A stretch of DNA of 6,457 bases from an uncultured Eubacteriales bacterium (GCA_934463265.1 CAKSIU010000036.1:1-6457), one strand, 5' to 3'. Shown: positions 1 to 5,750, numbered from the stretch's first letter. Made by a program: numbers and translations. The notes: generated from the letters alone by a model not told the origin.

Positions 1-77
1 CTTCATACATAAAAATATGCCCCCATTTCGTAAACAGTTTTTATTTTTTACCTGTCTACTTTATGGGTAGCATATCA
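1..77 (+). mobile_element. End of an IS3-family-like insertion sequence (partial)
   Basis: Bases 53-77 look like the terminal inverted repeat of an IS3-family element: 25 bases starting TGTCTACTT, with GGGTAG in the middle and ending CA. Read inward on the other strand it begins TGA, has ACCC in the middle and ends AAGTAGACA, the usual layout of these ends. Capsid-like coding sequence starts at base 78, directly after the CA, so this is probably an insertion boundary. The body of the element lies to the left. A TAA at 10-12 could close its transposase, but too little is visible to identify the gene. A related 25-base end occurs at 6383-6407. Confidence 0.6.
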
Positions 78-554
78 GGCACAGGGCTTCTGTCGGGTAT
101 CACATGGACTAAAACAGGCGCAAATAAAAATCATATTGAATTTAGCAAAACAGCAGGTCTTACATATAAAGATGTGACAAATACAGTCGCACTGTTAAAA
201 AGAGGCTATGGAGCAGGTGCAAAATGGGCTATGAATAATGCAACTCTTTACAATCTTTTTTATGGACTTGTGGATAACAACAATCGACCGATATTTATAA
301 TTGACCCTAAAAGTGAAAATATCGGCAAAATATTAGGCTTCGATGTGATTATAGATGATAACCTTTCTGACGAAGTAATTTTGTTTGGTAATTTTAATTA
401 CATGGGCTATAATCTTGCCGAGAATATTGCGGTTGAAGTATCAAGAGAAAGCAGCTTTAAGTCAGGTTTGATTGATTACAGAGCCATGGCAATAGCCGAC
501 TGCAAGCCGATTGTCACGGAGGCATTTATAAAACTCACGAGGGCGGCATCGTAA
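78..554 (+). pseudogene. HK97-fold major capsid protein, C-terminal fragment cut by an insertion sequence
   Basis: This is the C-terminal part (about 158 residues) of an HK97-family major capsid protein, the shell subunit of a tailed-phage or satellite head. Visible signatures are the G-T-G-L-L-S-G-I stretch at the start (the family's 'NG.GTG.P.GI' turn), the AKWAMNNATL helix with a following RPIF segment, LGFDVIIDDNLSDEVILFGNF (P-domain/A-domain core), and a C-terminal strand ending EAFIKLTRAAS. The family is usually about 300-400 residues, so the N-arm, the E-loop and any scaffold-like delta domain are missing. An ATG at 63 makes an open frame but lies inside the insertion-sequence end, so those first five residues are not capsid. 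The downstream connector gene starts immediately after the stop, which suggests the two were co-translated in the intact element. Confidence 0.8.
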
Positions 555-827
555 ATGTTAAGTTTAAATGAGGCGAGGGAATTTTTAAGAATTGACGGAA
601 CAGAAAACGACAACATAATAAATGCGTTATTAAATGCGATACCAAGTTATATTGAGATTACAACAGGTATGACAACGCCACAGCAAAGCACAGAGCCTTT
701 AATAAATACGGTAAGCAGATTTATATTGCAGTTGTGGTACAATGCCGAACAATCGGAAAGTGAGAAGCTGCAAAGAACAATAGACAGTTTACTAAAAGCC
801 ATAACATTAAAAGCAGATAGGAGTTGA
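555..827 (+). CDS. Head-tail connector protein, gp6-like
   Basis: A 90-residue protein resembling the phage gp6-like head-tail connector family (HK97 gp6 type). These proteins form a ring under the portal and link the DNA-filled head to the neck. The N-terminus MLSLNEAREFLRIDGTENDN is typical: an initial helix, then an acidic 'D.TEND..I..LL..A..YIE..TG' helix that begins around residue 17. The C-terminal half is helical (ISRFILQLWYNAE-like). The ATG directly abuts the capsid stop codon with only a poor ribosome site (GAGGGCGG) in front, so translation is probably coupled to the capsid gene. Position right after capsid is standard for this family. The function rests on pattern and context, not on catalytic residues. 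Confidence 0.75.
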   Translation: MLSLNEAREFLRIDGTENDNIINALLNAIPSYIEITTGMTTPQQSTEPLINTVSRFILQLWYNAEQSESEKLQRTIDSLLKAITLKADRS

Positions 828-831
828 GGTG

Positions 832-1131
832 ATGAGTAAGGACTATGCAAAAGCATTTTATAACAGCAAAAAGTGGAAGGACACCCAACTTTCATACATG
901 GTTAGCCAAAATTATGTTTGCGAACGTTGCGGCAGCTTGGCACGCATAGTCCACCACAAAAAATACATAACTCCCAATAATATCAGCGACCCAGATATAA
1001 CGCTTAATTGGAGCAATTTAGAAGCTTTATGTATGAACTGTCACACAAACGAGCATTTGAAAAGTGGAATATGCAGCAGTGAGGTAAAATTTGCAGGTAA
1101 CGGGGACTTAATAAAGTCCCCCCTGCATTAA
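832..1131 (+). CDS. HNH homing-type endonuclease of the packaging module
   Basis: A 99-residue single-domain HNH nuclease. It has an N-terminal AKAFYNSKKWKDTQ motif (the usual 'FY.S..W...R' of phage HNH proteins), a zinc-binding C30-x2-C33, the catalytic region IVHHKKYI with H41-H42, N62 in SNLEALC, and the second zinc pair C67-x2-C70 followed by H71-x3-H75. In HK97-like cos phages such HNH proteins sit beside the terminase genes and are needed with TerL for cutting DNA at cos. I chose the ATG at 832 because AGGAG at 819-823 lies eight bases upstream; a GTG at 829 is also in frame. The connector stop at 825-827 lies within this ribosome-site region. The 3' end of the gene contains a strong stem-loop (see 1092-1127). 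Confidence 0.88.
   Translation: MSKDYAKAFYNSKKWKDTQLSYMVSQNYVCERCGSLARIVHHKKYITPNNISDPDITLNWSNLEALCMNCHTNEHLKSGICSSEVKFAGNGDLIKSPLH
1092..1127. other. Two-tier stem-loop at the HNH/terS boundary, possible packaging (cos-region) signal
   Basis: A perfect 8-bp stem GGGGACTT (1102-1109) / AAGTCCCC (1114-1121) with loop AATA is capped below by a second 6-bp stem TGCAGG (1092-1097) / CCTGCA (1122-1127), with TAAC bulged on the left side. It lies inside the last codons of the HNH gene, 100 bases before the small terminase gene. No T tract follows, so it does not look like a terminator. Its position fits a cos or terminase-binding element, but that is inference. Confidence 0.35.
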
Positions 1132-1226
1132 GAATACATCAGCAGTTTATGGCACCGAAAGCCGGAGTTTTAAAAACCTCTGCATAAATTTTTATATTAA
1201 GGGAGTCTAGAAAGTGAGGTAATTTT

Positions 1227-1568
1227 ATGAGCAAAATAAAAGAATTTAGTACAGATTTAAAGCAATTTGAGGAAATATTGAAAATCATACCAGACGAACG
1301 CAAAACAATAGCGCAAAAGTTGATAACAGAAATATGTTTTATGACTAAAACCCTTGAAGATTTACGAAAGATTATTGACGAGACAGGTACCGTTGATTTA
1401 TTCGAGCAGGGAAAACAAAAATTTATGAGAGAAAGCCCAGCCTTAAAGGCATACAATACAACAATTCAGCGGTACAGCTTGCTTTATAAACAGCTTGAAA
1501 GCATGATACCTAAAGGTCAGCAAGAAAATTCTGAAAATGAATTATATAACTTCATAAATCAGGGATAA
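1227..1568 (+). CDS. Terminase small subunit (P27-like)
   Basis: A 113-residue, mostly helical protein that I read as the small terminase subunit, which recognises the packaging site on DNA and recruits the large subunit. The most diagnostic part is the C-terminal half, FMRESPALKAYNTTIQRYSLLYKQLESMIPKG (about residues 66-97), which matches the 'ESPA.K.YN..I..Y....KQL..LLP' pattern of P27-type small terminases. The middle TLEDLRKIIDETGTVDLFEQGKQ is also typical. I do not see a clear DNA-binding helix-turn-helix at the N-terminus. A good ribosome site (GAGGT) precedes the ATG. The large subunit starts two bases after the stop, so the pair forms one translational unit. Confidence 0.78.
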   Translation: MSKIKEFSTDLKQFEEILKIIPDERKTIAQKLITEICFMTKTLEDLRKIIDETGTVDLFEQGKQKFMRESPALKAYNTTIQRYSLLYKQLESMIPKGQQENSENELYNFINQG

Positions 1569-1570
1569 TT

Positions 1571-3214
1571 ATGAATTATATTTTAGAATATTTAAAAGCA
1601 ATCGAAAATGGTGAAATAATCACATCTAAGAGGGTTTATAAAGTCTATAAAAAACTTGCAGATAATATGAAAAATCCAGATAGCAGATATATTTTCGATG
1701 AGAAAAAAGCAGTAAGACCTATTAAATTTATAGAGAAATTTTGCAAGCATTCAAAAGGAGAATGGGCAGGAAAATCCGTTAAATTAGAGTTATTCCAAAA
1801 GGCTTTTATCTCGGCGTTATTTGGATTTGTGGATAAAAATACGGGTTTTAGAAAGTACAAAGAGACTTTATTTATGGTGGCACGAAAAAACGGGAAAAGC
1901 ACCATGTTAGCTAGCATTGCACTTTATATGTTAATTGCCGACAATGAACCAGGTGCAGAAATTTACAGCACAGCCACAAAGAAAGATCAGGCAAGGATTA
2001 TATTTGATGAAACCCACAATATGATAAAGCAAAGCCCAGAGTTAAATAAGTTTATTAAAAAGAGAAAATCAGATTTGTATTTTCCCCTGACTATGAGTAA
2101 ATTCCAGCCTCTTGGCAAAAACAGCGATACGTTAGATGGATTGAACTCGCATTTAGTGATTATGGACGAACTCCACAGCGTAAAAGATAGGAATTGCTAT
2201 GAAGTCATGAAACAGAGCCAAAGTGCAAGACGGCAACCGTTATTTATAATGATTACAACCGCAGGAACTGTCAGGGAATGTGTATTTGATGATATGTATT
2301 CATACGCCTGTAAAATCGCCAATGGAACGTTCGTTGATGAGACATTTTTACCGATAATTTATGAACTTGACTGCAAAGATGAATGGATTGATCTTAATGC
2401 ATGGAAAAAAGCCAATCCGGGGCTAAATACGATTAAAAAGCTGTCTGACTTATCCGAGAAAGTGGAACGAGCAAAAAATAATCCGAAGGATTTAAGCGGA
2501 ATACTTACAAAAGACTTTAACATAAGAGATACAATCAGCAATGCATGGCTCTCTTTTGATGATATAAATAATGAAAAAACTTTTGATTTACCAGAGTTTA
2601 AAAACTGTTATGCGATAGGCGGAGCCGATTTAAGTATTACAACAGATTTAACTTGTGCAACACTTTTGCTGATGAATAAGGAAACCGAAGAAAGGTTTAT
2701 AACTCAAATGTATTGGCTGCCAAGAGATAATTTTGAAAAGAGAGTACAACTTGATAAGATCCCCTATGATAAATGGCTACAGCGTGGACTTTTAAGGCTG
2801 TGTAACGGAAATTCGATAAATTATGGAGATGTTACAGCGTGGTTTCTTGAAATGGTAAATAAATATGGAATTACTCCAGCGTGGATTTATTATGACAGTT
2901 ACAGTGCGAAATATTGGGTGGAGGAAATGGAGAATAACGGATTTGTAATGGTGCGCTGCATACAAGGTGCGAAAACTTTAAGTCTGCCAATGCAGATGTT
3001 AGGAGCAGATTTAAAAGCTAAAAAGATAAATTATAACAACAATCCGATTTTGAAGTGGTGTTTAACCAATACAGGAATACAGACTGACAGAAATGGCAAT
3101 ATAGTGCCGATTAAAGCGCAAAGTGCAAAGCAAAGGATAGACGGAACAGCAAGTTTGCTTGATGCTTATGTCGGATTATATGAACACTTTAATGAATTTA
3201 AGAACGCTTTGTAA
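1571..3214 (+). CDS. Terminase large subunit (HK97-type packaging ATPase/nuclease)
   Basis: A full-length 547-residue large terminase, the motor that pumps DNA into the head and cuts it. The N-terminal ATPase shows the deviant Walker A ARKNGKST (residues 104-111), Walker B LVIMDELH (195-202, D199-E200) and a coupling motif ITTAGT (about 228-233). The C-terminal RNase H-like nuclease shows GGADLS with D353, IYYDSY with D442 and GTASLLDAYVG with D531, the expected acidic triad. The start VYKVYKKLADNM followed by a short spacer and KFIEKFCKHSKGEWAGK is the usual opening of this family. All key residues are present, so the enzyme looks intact. The ATG has AGGGA just upstream, inside the end of the small subunit gene. 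In ordinary HK97-type phages a portal gene follows; here a 173-base gap and an adaptor follow. Confidence 0.95.
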   Translation: MNYILEYLKAIENGEIITSKRVYKVYKKLADNMKNPDSRYIFDEKKAVRPIKFIEKFCKHSKGEWAGKSVKLELFQKAFISALFGFVDKNTGFRKYKETLFMVARKNGKSTMLASIALYMLIADNEPGAEIYSTATKKDQARIIFDETHNMIKQSPELNKFIKKRKSDLYFPLTMSKFQPLGKNSDTLDGLNSHLVIMDELHSVKDRNCYEVMKQSQSARRQPLFIMITTAGTVRECVFDDMYSYACKIANGTFVDETFLPIIYELDCKDEWIDLNAWKKANPGLNTIKKLSDLSEKVERAKNNPKDLSGILTKDFNIRDTISNAWLSFDDINNEKTFDLPEFKNCYAIGGADLSITTDLTCATLLLMNKETEERFITQMYWLPRDNFEKRVQLDKIPYDKWLQRGLLRLCNGNSINYGDVTAWFLEMVNKYGITPAWIYYDSYSAKYWVEEMENNGFVMVRCIQGAKTLSLPMQMLGADLKAKKINYNNNPILKWCLTNTGIQTDRNGNIVPIKAQSAKQRIDGTASLLDAYVGLYEHFNEFKNAL

Positions 3215-3387
3215 AGGCGCAATCCACAAGGACTATAATCTGATTTCGCCGTTTTCGTCCTTATATTCAACGAGCGAAAATTCTCGCCCGTTTAAAACTT
3301 TATGTTGTGCCTAAATAAAGTCTGACTTTTAAAAAATCACACGCGGTGAAAGTCTGTTCTAAAATAGGAATTTAAGGATGTGAGTAA
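3215..3387. other. Intergenic gap between terL and the adaptor gene
   Basis: No gene is supported in these 173 bases. There are several weak inverted repeats: AAGGAC with GTCCTT around 3228-3272, a GCGA/TCGC palindrome near 3275-3288, and AAAGT-CTG-ACTTT around 3317-3329. AAAGTCTG occurs twice. None is followed by a T tract. On the - strand a 26-codon open stretch (3233-3310) reads protein-like (GREFSLVEYKDENGEIRL) but has no start codon. This may be the scar of a lost gene. Confidence 0.4.
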
Positions 3388-3711
3388 ATGAAAAAACTAA
3401 AAGACAAAAAAATAAGGATTGTCAAGTTACAACAATCCAAAGACGAAGATGGTTTTTCTATTAATGAGTGGATACCTATACATAACGGTACTTTGTGGGC
3501 ATACTACAGGCAGCTGTCAGGAAAAGAATTTTACGCTTCAAAAGCAGTACAGCATTACGAGGAATGTCTATTTATAATAAATTATCGAGATGATATTACC
3601 ACTGATATGGAAATAGAATACAGCGGCAAATATTATGATATTACCCGTATTGACGATTTCGAGGGATACAAGAGTGACATTTCTATTTATGCCAAACTTG
3701 CCCCCAAATAA
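3388..3711 (+). CDS. Head-tail adaptor / head-closure protein (SPP1 gp16-like)
   Basis: A 107-residue protein matching the phage head-tail joining family (SPP1 gp16/HK97 gp7 type), small beta-barrel proteins that close the head beneath the connector after packaging. Visible features are an N-terminal basic strand (MKKLKDKKIRIVKLQ), an 'EDGFSINEWIPIHNGTLWAYYRQLSGKEFY' segment corresponding to the family's '...W.P....WA.v....G.E.y' core, and a C-terminal 'YSGKYYDITRIDDFEGYKSDISIYAKL' matching '..y.Gk.Y.I..I.d......i.i.a....'. A ribosome site (AAGGA) lies about ten bases before the ATG. In most phages this gene sits directly next to the connector; here HNH and both terminase genes lie between them, and nothing tail-like follows. 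Confidence 0.82.
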   Translation: MKKLKDKKIRIVKLQQSKDEDGFSINEWIPIHNGTLWAYYRQLSGKEFYASKAVQHYEECLFIINYRDDITTDMEIEYSGKYYDITRIDDFEGYKSDISIYAKLAPK

Positions 3712-3712
3712 A

Positions 3713-3736
3713 GGACACAAAAATTAGCTTGTGCCC
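3713..3736. terminator. Stem-loop between convergent adaptor and toxin genes, weak terminator candidate
   Basis: GGACACAA (3713-3720) pairs with TTGTGCCC (3729-3736) around the loop AAATTAGC, with one mismatch in eight. It lies exactly between the adaptor stop and the toxin stop of the opposing gene. There is no clear T tract on either strand, so termination in either direction is only suggested by position. Confidence 0.35.
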
Positions 3737-4002
3737 TAATCATCATAATGCCCTTTACAGCCAATGATATAAATCTTATCTTCATATACTTTATAAATCA
3801 GCCTATGTTTTTCAGTTATGCGCCTACTCCAATACCCAGACAACTCATTCTTTAATGGTTCTGGTTTTCCTAGTCCTTCAAAAGGAGTACGGCTAATATT
3901 ATCTATTAAATCGTTAATTTTTTTGAGTACCTTTTTATCCTCTTTTAACCATTCAGTATAATCTTCCCAAGCTGTATCGCCAAAAATTATATTTTTATTC
4001 AT
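3736..4002 (-). CDS. yoeB: YoeB-family mRNA interferase toxin
   Basis: An 88-residue toxin of the Txe/YoeB branch of the RelE superfamily, which cleaves mRNA at the ribosomal A site when the antitoxin is degraded. It aligns with E. coli YoeB along its whole length: the N-terminal W-x-D-Y-x-x-W pattern, RTPFEGLGKPEPLK, LSGYWSRRITEKHRLIYKV and the C-terminal GHY. The catalytic residues known for YoeB (Glu46, Arg65, His83) correspond to Glu48, Arg67 and His85 here, so the enzyme should be active. The final tyrosine of YoeB corresponds to Tyr86, followed by an extra Asp-Asp. The start overlaps the end of the antitoxin gene by eight bases, the usual coupled arrangement. Confidence 0.95.
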   Translation of the reverse strand: MNKNIIFGDTAWEDYTEWLKEDKKVLKKINDLIDNISRTPFEGLGKPEPLKNELSGYWSRRITEKHRLIYKVYEDKIYIIGCKGHYDD

Positions 4003-4270
4003 CTTCCAGCTGCCTCAGCTCTTCTATACTTTTAGCTACAGTGCCTTTTCCAGCTTCTAATTGTTTTTTAGAAGTCACTAGTCTATCATAGTCTTTTTTG
4101 TTACTCATAATATATAGATTTTCTTTCATGTTATTATACTCCTCAAGTGAAATCATAACGACATTTTTGTCATTTTTACGCGTAACTATCACAGTTTCGT
4201 AATCATCAGTTACCTTATCACAGTAATCTTTGAAATTATCTCTCATATTCGAATAATTAACAGCTAACAT
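3995..4270 (-). CDS. yefM: YefM/Phd-family antitoxin
   Basis: A 91-residue antitoxin that binds and neutralises the YoeB toxin and represses the operon. The N-terminal DNA-binding and dimerisation domain reads LAVNYSNMRDNFKDYCDKV...YETVIVTRKNDKNVVMISLEEYNNMKENLYIM, the standard YefM pattern (SLEEYN is diagnostic). The C-terminal part, KKQLEAGKGTVAKSIEEL, matches the toxin-binding tail of YefM. I chose the ATG ending at 4270 because AGGAGG (4278-4283 on the other strand) lies seven bases upstream. The frame stays open to an ATG at 4312, but that one lies inside the promoter and operator region. The pair is transcribed against the flanking phage-type genes and looks like an independent cargo module. 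Confidence 0.93.
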   Translation of the reverse strand: MLAVNYSNMRDNFKDYCDKVTDDYETVIVTRKNDKNVVMISLEEYNNMKENLYIMSNKKDYDRLVTSKKQLEAGKGTVAKSIEELRQLEDE

Positions 4271-4294
4271 AATCATTCCTCCTATTTTAATCAA

Positions 4295-4332
4295 GTACAA
4301 TTTATTGTACAATATATTATATGTAATGTCAA
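4295..4332 (-). promoter_or_regulatory. Toxin-antitoxin promoter with TGTACA operator
   Basis: On the - strand a perfect -35 box TTGACA (4332-4327) and a -10 box TACAAT (4309-4304) are separated by 17 bases. A perfect 7+2+7 inverted repeat, GTACAAT-TT-ATTGTAC on the + strand (4295-4310), covers the -10 box and contains one full TGTACA core (4306-4311). YefM-YoeB of E. coli is known to bind palindromes with a TGTACA core, so this is very probably the autoregulatory operator. Confidence 0.8.
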
Positions 4333-4366
4333 GTTATTTATGTGAAAAATTTTTTTATTTTAGGAA

Positions 4367-4395
4367 TTGACTTTAAGGGACCCGTATATTATAAT
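4367..4395 (+). promoter_or_regulatory. Sigma-A-type promoter for the ribbon-helix-helix gene
   Basis: TTGACT (4367-4372) and TATAAT (4390-4395) are spaced by exactly 17 bases, a near-consensus vegetative promoter. It starts transcription a few bases before the second GGGACCCG site and just ahead of the small regulator gene at 4427. Confidence 0.75.
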
Positions 4396-4409
4396 TAATT
4401 CGGGACCCG
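4377..4409 (+). promoter_or_regulatory. Paired GGGACCCG sites flanking the -10 box, putative operator
   Basis: The 8-base word GGGACCCG occurs at 4377-4384, inside the promoter spacer, and again at 4402-4409, near the expected transcription start. The two copies are 25 bases apart. Each core GGGACCC is itself a palindrome around its central A. Bound protein on either side of the -10 box would block RNA polymerase. The adjacent ribbon-helix-helix protein is the obvious candidate ligand, but binding is inferred. Confidence 0.5.
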
Positions 4410-4426
4410 CAAAGTGAGGTGATAAT

Positions 4427-4597
4427 TTGTGTCCTAAAACTGGCAGACCCAAAATAAGTAACCCTAAAAGTGTTGAAGTTAAAGTTAGATTTACAGCAAA
4501 AACAAATAAAAAATTATTATGTTATGCTGAAAAAAATAGTATAACTAGAGCAGAAACAATTAGATTAGCGGTTGATTCATTTTTGGGTGAGCAATAA
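4427..4597 (+). CDS. Small ribbon-helix-helix (Arc/CopG-type) DNA-binding protein, TTG start
   Basis: A 56-residue protein with a ribbon-helix-helix layout. A basic N-terminus with TGRPK (residues 5-9) leads into a strand VEVKVRF (16-22) that would lie in the DNA groove. A first helix follows (about 26-37, TNKKLLCYAEKN), and a second from the helix cap ITRAETIRLAVDSFL (39-53), in which TRAETIR matches the typical 'SRAEVIR'. Such proteins act as dimeric repressors or copy-number regulators. The start must lie between an in-frame TGA at 4415-4417 and the conserved region; TTG at 4427 has GAGG at 4416-4419 seven bases upstream and no ATG or in-frame GTG competes. A near-consensus promoter with paired sites lies just upstream, suggesting autoregulation. 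Confidence 0.72.
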   Translation: MCPKTGRPKISNPKSVEVKVRFTAKTNKKLLCYAEKNSITRAETIRLAVDSFLGEQ

Positions 4598-4752
4598 AAA
4601 ACGGGAAAGCAGTGTTCCAAGCTAATGATAACTACTACTTCCCCTATTACACCCACAACTACCAAAAGATAATTGGAGCGTAAATATTATATCATACGTT
4701 TGAATATCTTTCAAGGTATTGTGGATACAAGAATTTGAAAGGAAAAATACAA
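4598..4752. other. Intergenic region after the regulator gene, with an imperfect stem-loop
   Basis: GGGAAAGCAGT (4603-4613) can pair with ACTACTTCCCC (4634-4644) at nine of eleven positions around a 20-base loop. No T tract follows, so it is at best a weak terminator or an mRNA structure. I see no convincing promoter for the following gene: TTGAAT at 4700-4705 has no good -10 box at the right distance. Read-through from the promoter at 4367 is therefore likely. Confidence 0.3.
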
Positions 4753-5142
4753 ATGAACAAAAAAATTGATTTTAACGAAAAGAATAAGATTGAAGAATTA
4801 GCATGCGATGTATTAATAAAGATTTTAGATGTACCCCATCGACCTAGGTATTTAAGTGAAAGTCATAAACAGAATTTAGAATATTGCGATAAATTCGAAA
4901 AAGAATTCATAAAAAGTCTAACATATGAACAGCGAAAGGATTATGATTCTTTGATGTCGGCAAAAACATTAACGCAAACACCCGAATTTGATTATATGCT
5001 GCTTTGTGGAATGCAAATAAAAGTTGCACTGGATGAATTAATAAAAAATCCTCTTAAGATTTTGAGGCTGTACGATAAAGTAGGGACGCCAGCTAGCAAG
5101 GTTTATAAATCGGTAAAACAAAAAAATGGAGGAACAAGATAA
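4753..5142 (+). CDS. Unknown protein, 129 residues, acidic-basic helical
   Basis: I do not recognise this protein. It is predicted mostly helical and soluble, with no signal peptide or membrane segment. It opens with a charged stretch (MNKKIDFNEKNKIEEL), continues with a VLIKILDVPHRPRYLSESHKQ segment and an EKEFIKSLTYEQRKDYDSL helix, then FDYMLLCGMQIKVALDEL near the C-terminus. This late helix with a glycine, preceding an 'L.EL' stretch, resembles the end of several small Clostridia proteins of unknown role. I chose the ATG at 4753 because AGGA lies nine bases upstream; a TTG at 4735 is in frame but has no ribosome site. The stop overlaps the next start as TAATG, so the two genes are translationally coupled. 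A role in satellite-host or satellite-helper interaction is possible but unproven. Confidence 0.65.
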   Translation: MNKKIDFNEKNKIEELACDVLIKILDVPHRPRYLSESHKQNLEYCDKFEKEFIKSLTYEQRKDYDSLMSAKTLTQTPEFDYMLLCGMQIKVALDELIKNPLKILRLYDKVGTPASKVYKSVKQKNGGTR

Positions 5143-5429
5143 TGATTAGTTTTCAGCAAGATTTTATAGGCATGAGCAATATTTTTATCGATGACAGCAT
5201 AGAAAAATTGAAAAATACGAATGATGAGTATCGGAAAAACTGCAAAAAACAGCAAGAAATCGAAAATCAATTAGCTGAATTAAAATCAAGACTATCTGAT
5301 GATGACAAAAAAATTATTAAAAAATACGAAGATAATATTTTTTATTTAAGGGCTAAAGAACAAGGCTGGCTCTACTTGCAAGGTTACAGATATTGTGTAA
5401 AATTTTTAAAACTTTTTAGAGTGATATAA
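5142..5429 (+). CDS. Unknown small coiled-coil protein, paralogue of the next gene
   Basis: A 95-residue protein that I cannot name. Residues 17-70 are strongly charged and helical, with a likely coiled coil (DDSIEKLKNTNDEYRKNC, then QQEIENQLAELKSRLS). The C-terminus carries a distinctive aromatic and cysteine motif, W-L-Y-L-Q-G-Y-x-x-C-x-K-x-L-K-L, from about residue 76. No signal peptide or membrane segment is visible. GGAGGA (5128-5133) lies eight bases before the ATG, which overlaps the preceding stop. The next gene encodes a protein of the same full length with about 30 identities over 95 ungapped positions when its internal stop is read through, so the two arose by an old duplication. 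Confidence 0.68.
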   Translation: MISFQQDFIGMSNIFIDDSIEKLKNTNDEYRKNCKKQQEIENQLAELKSRLSDDDKKIIKKYEDNIFYLRAKEQGWLYLQGYRYCVKFLKLFRVI

Positions 5430-5439
5430 GGAGGATAAA

Positions 5440-5727
5440 ATGGGAAGTTTTAAAGAAAAAGTTGATTTATTTACAACGGAAACAATTCAAGATGGCGTAA
5501 GGAAATTAAGGAACGTTGATGAAGAACATGATTGTATGTGTAAAAATCATGCAGAAGCAAGCCGCAAATACAAGAACATTATAAATAATTTAAGTGTTTC
5601 AAATAAAGAATTCATAGAAAATTTTAAAAATGAAATGTATACGATTGAATCAAAAGTCCAAGATTGGCTTTATTTATAAGGCTATAAAGATTGCATTAAA
5701 CTATTAAAGCTTGTTGAAGCGATTTAA
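5440..5727 (+). pseudogene. Paralogue of the preceding gene, interrupted by an in-frame TAA
   Basis: The frame opens with an ATG at 5440, five bases after a perfect AGGAGG, and runs to a TAA at 5677-5679 (79 residues). Beyond the stop the same frame continues GYKDCIKLLKLVEAI to a second TAA at 5725-5727, which would give exactly 95 residues, the length of the upstream paralogue. The stop falls where the paralogue has glutamine in W-L-Y-L-Q-G-Y, so a single C-to-T change (CAA to TAA) explains it. Because the post-stop residues still match (G-Y, C, K, L-K-L, I), the mutation is recent, a sequencing error, or read through. The 79-residue form lacks the conserved C-terminal motif and may be inactive. 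Function is unknown. Confidence 0.7.
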
Positions 5728-5750
5728 AATATACTTTTTATAATTTTAAG

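Noticed and set aside
63..77. ATG at 63 as the capsid start
   Set aside because: The codons lie inside the insertion-sequence end; capsid similarity begins at base 78. The frame is open by chance.
1149..1187. Mini-gene reading MAPKAGVLKTSA between HNH and terS
   Set aside because: Only 12 codons and no ribosome site; it may be chance or a scar, with nothing to support expression.
3233..3310. Protein-like - strand stretch GREFSLVEYKDENGEIRL
   Set aside because: 26 codons between two stops, no start codon or ribosome site, and no family recognised. Mentioned only as part of the gap.
4271..4312. Longer antitoxin starting at 4312
   Set aside because: The extra 14 residues would begin inside the promoter and operator, while AGGAGG is placed correctly for the ATG ending at 4270.
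5677..5679. Alternative genetic code in which TAA encodes glutamine
   Set aside because: TAA ends most other genes here, including capsid, TerS, TerL, adaptor and the regulator, at family-appropriate lengths. A local mutation is simpler.
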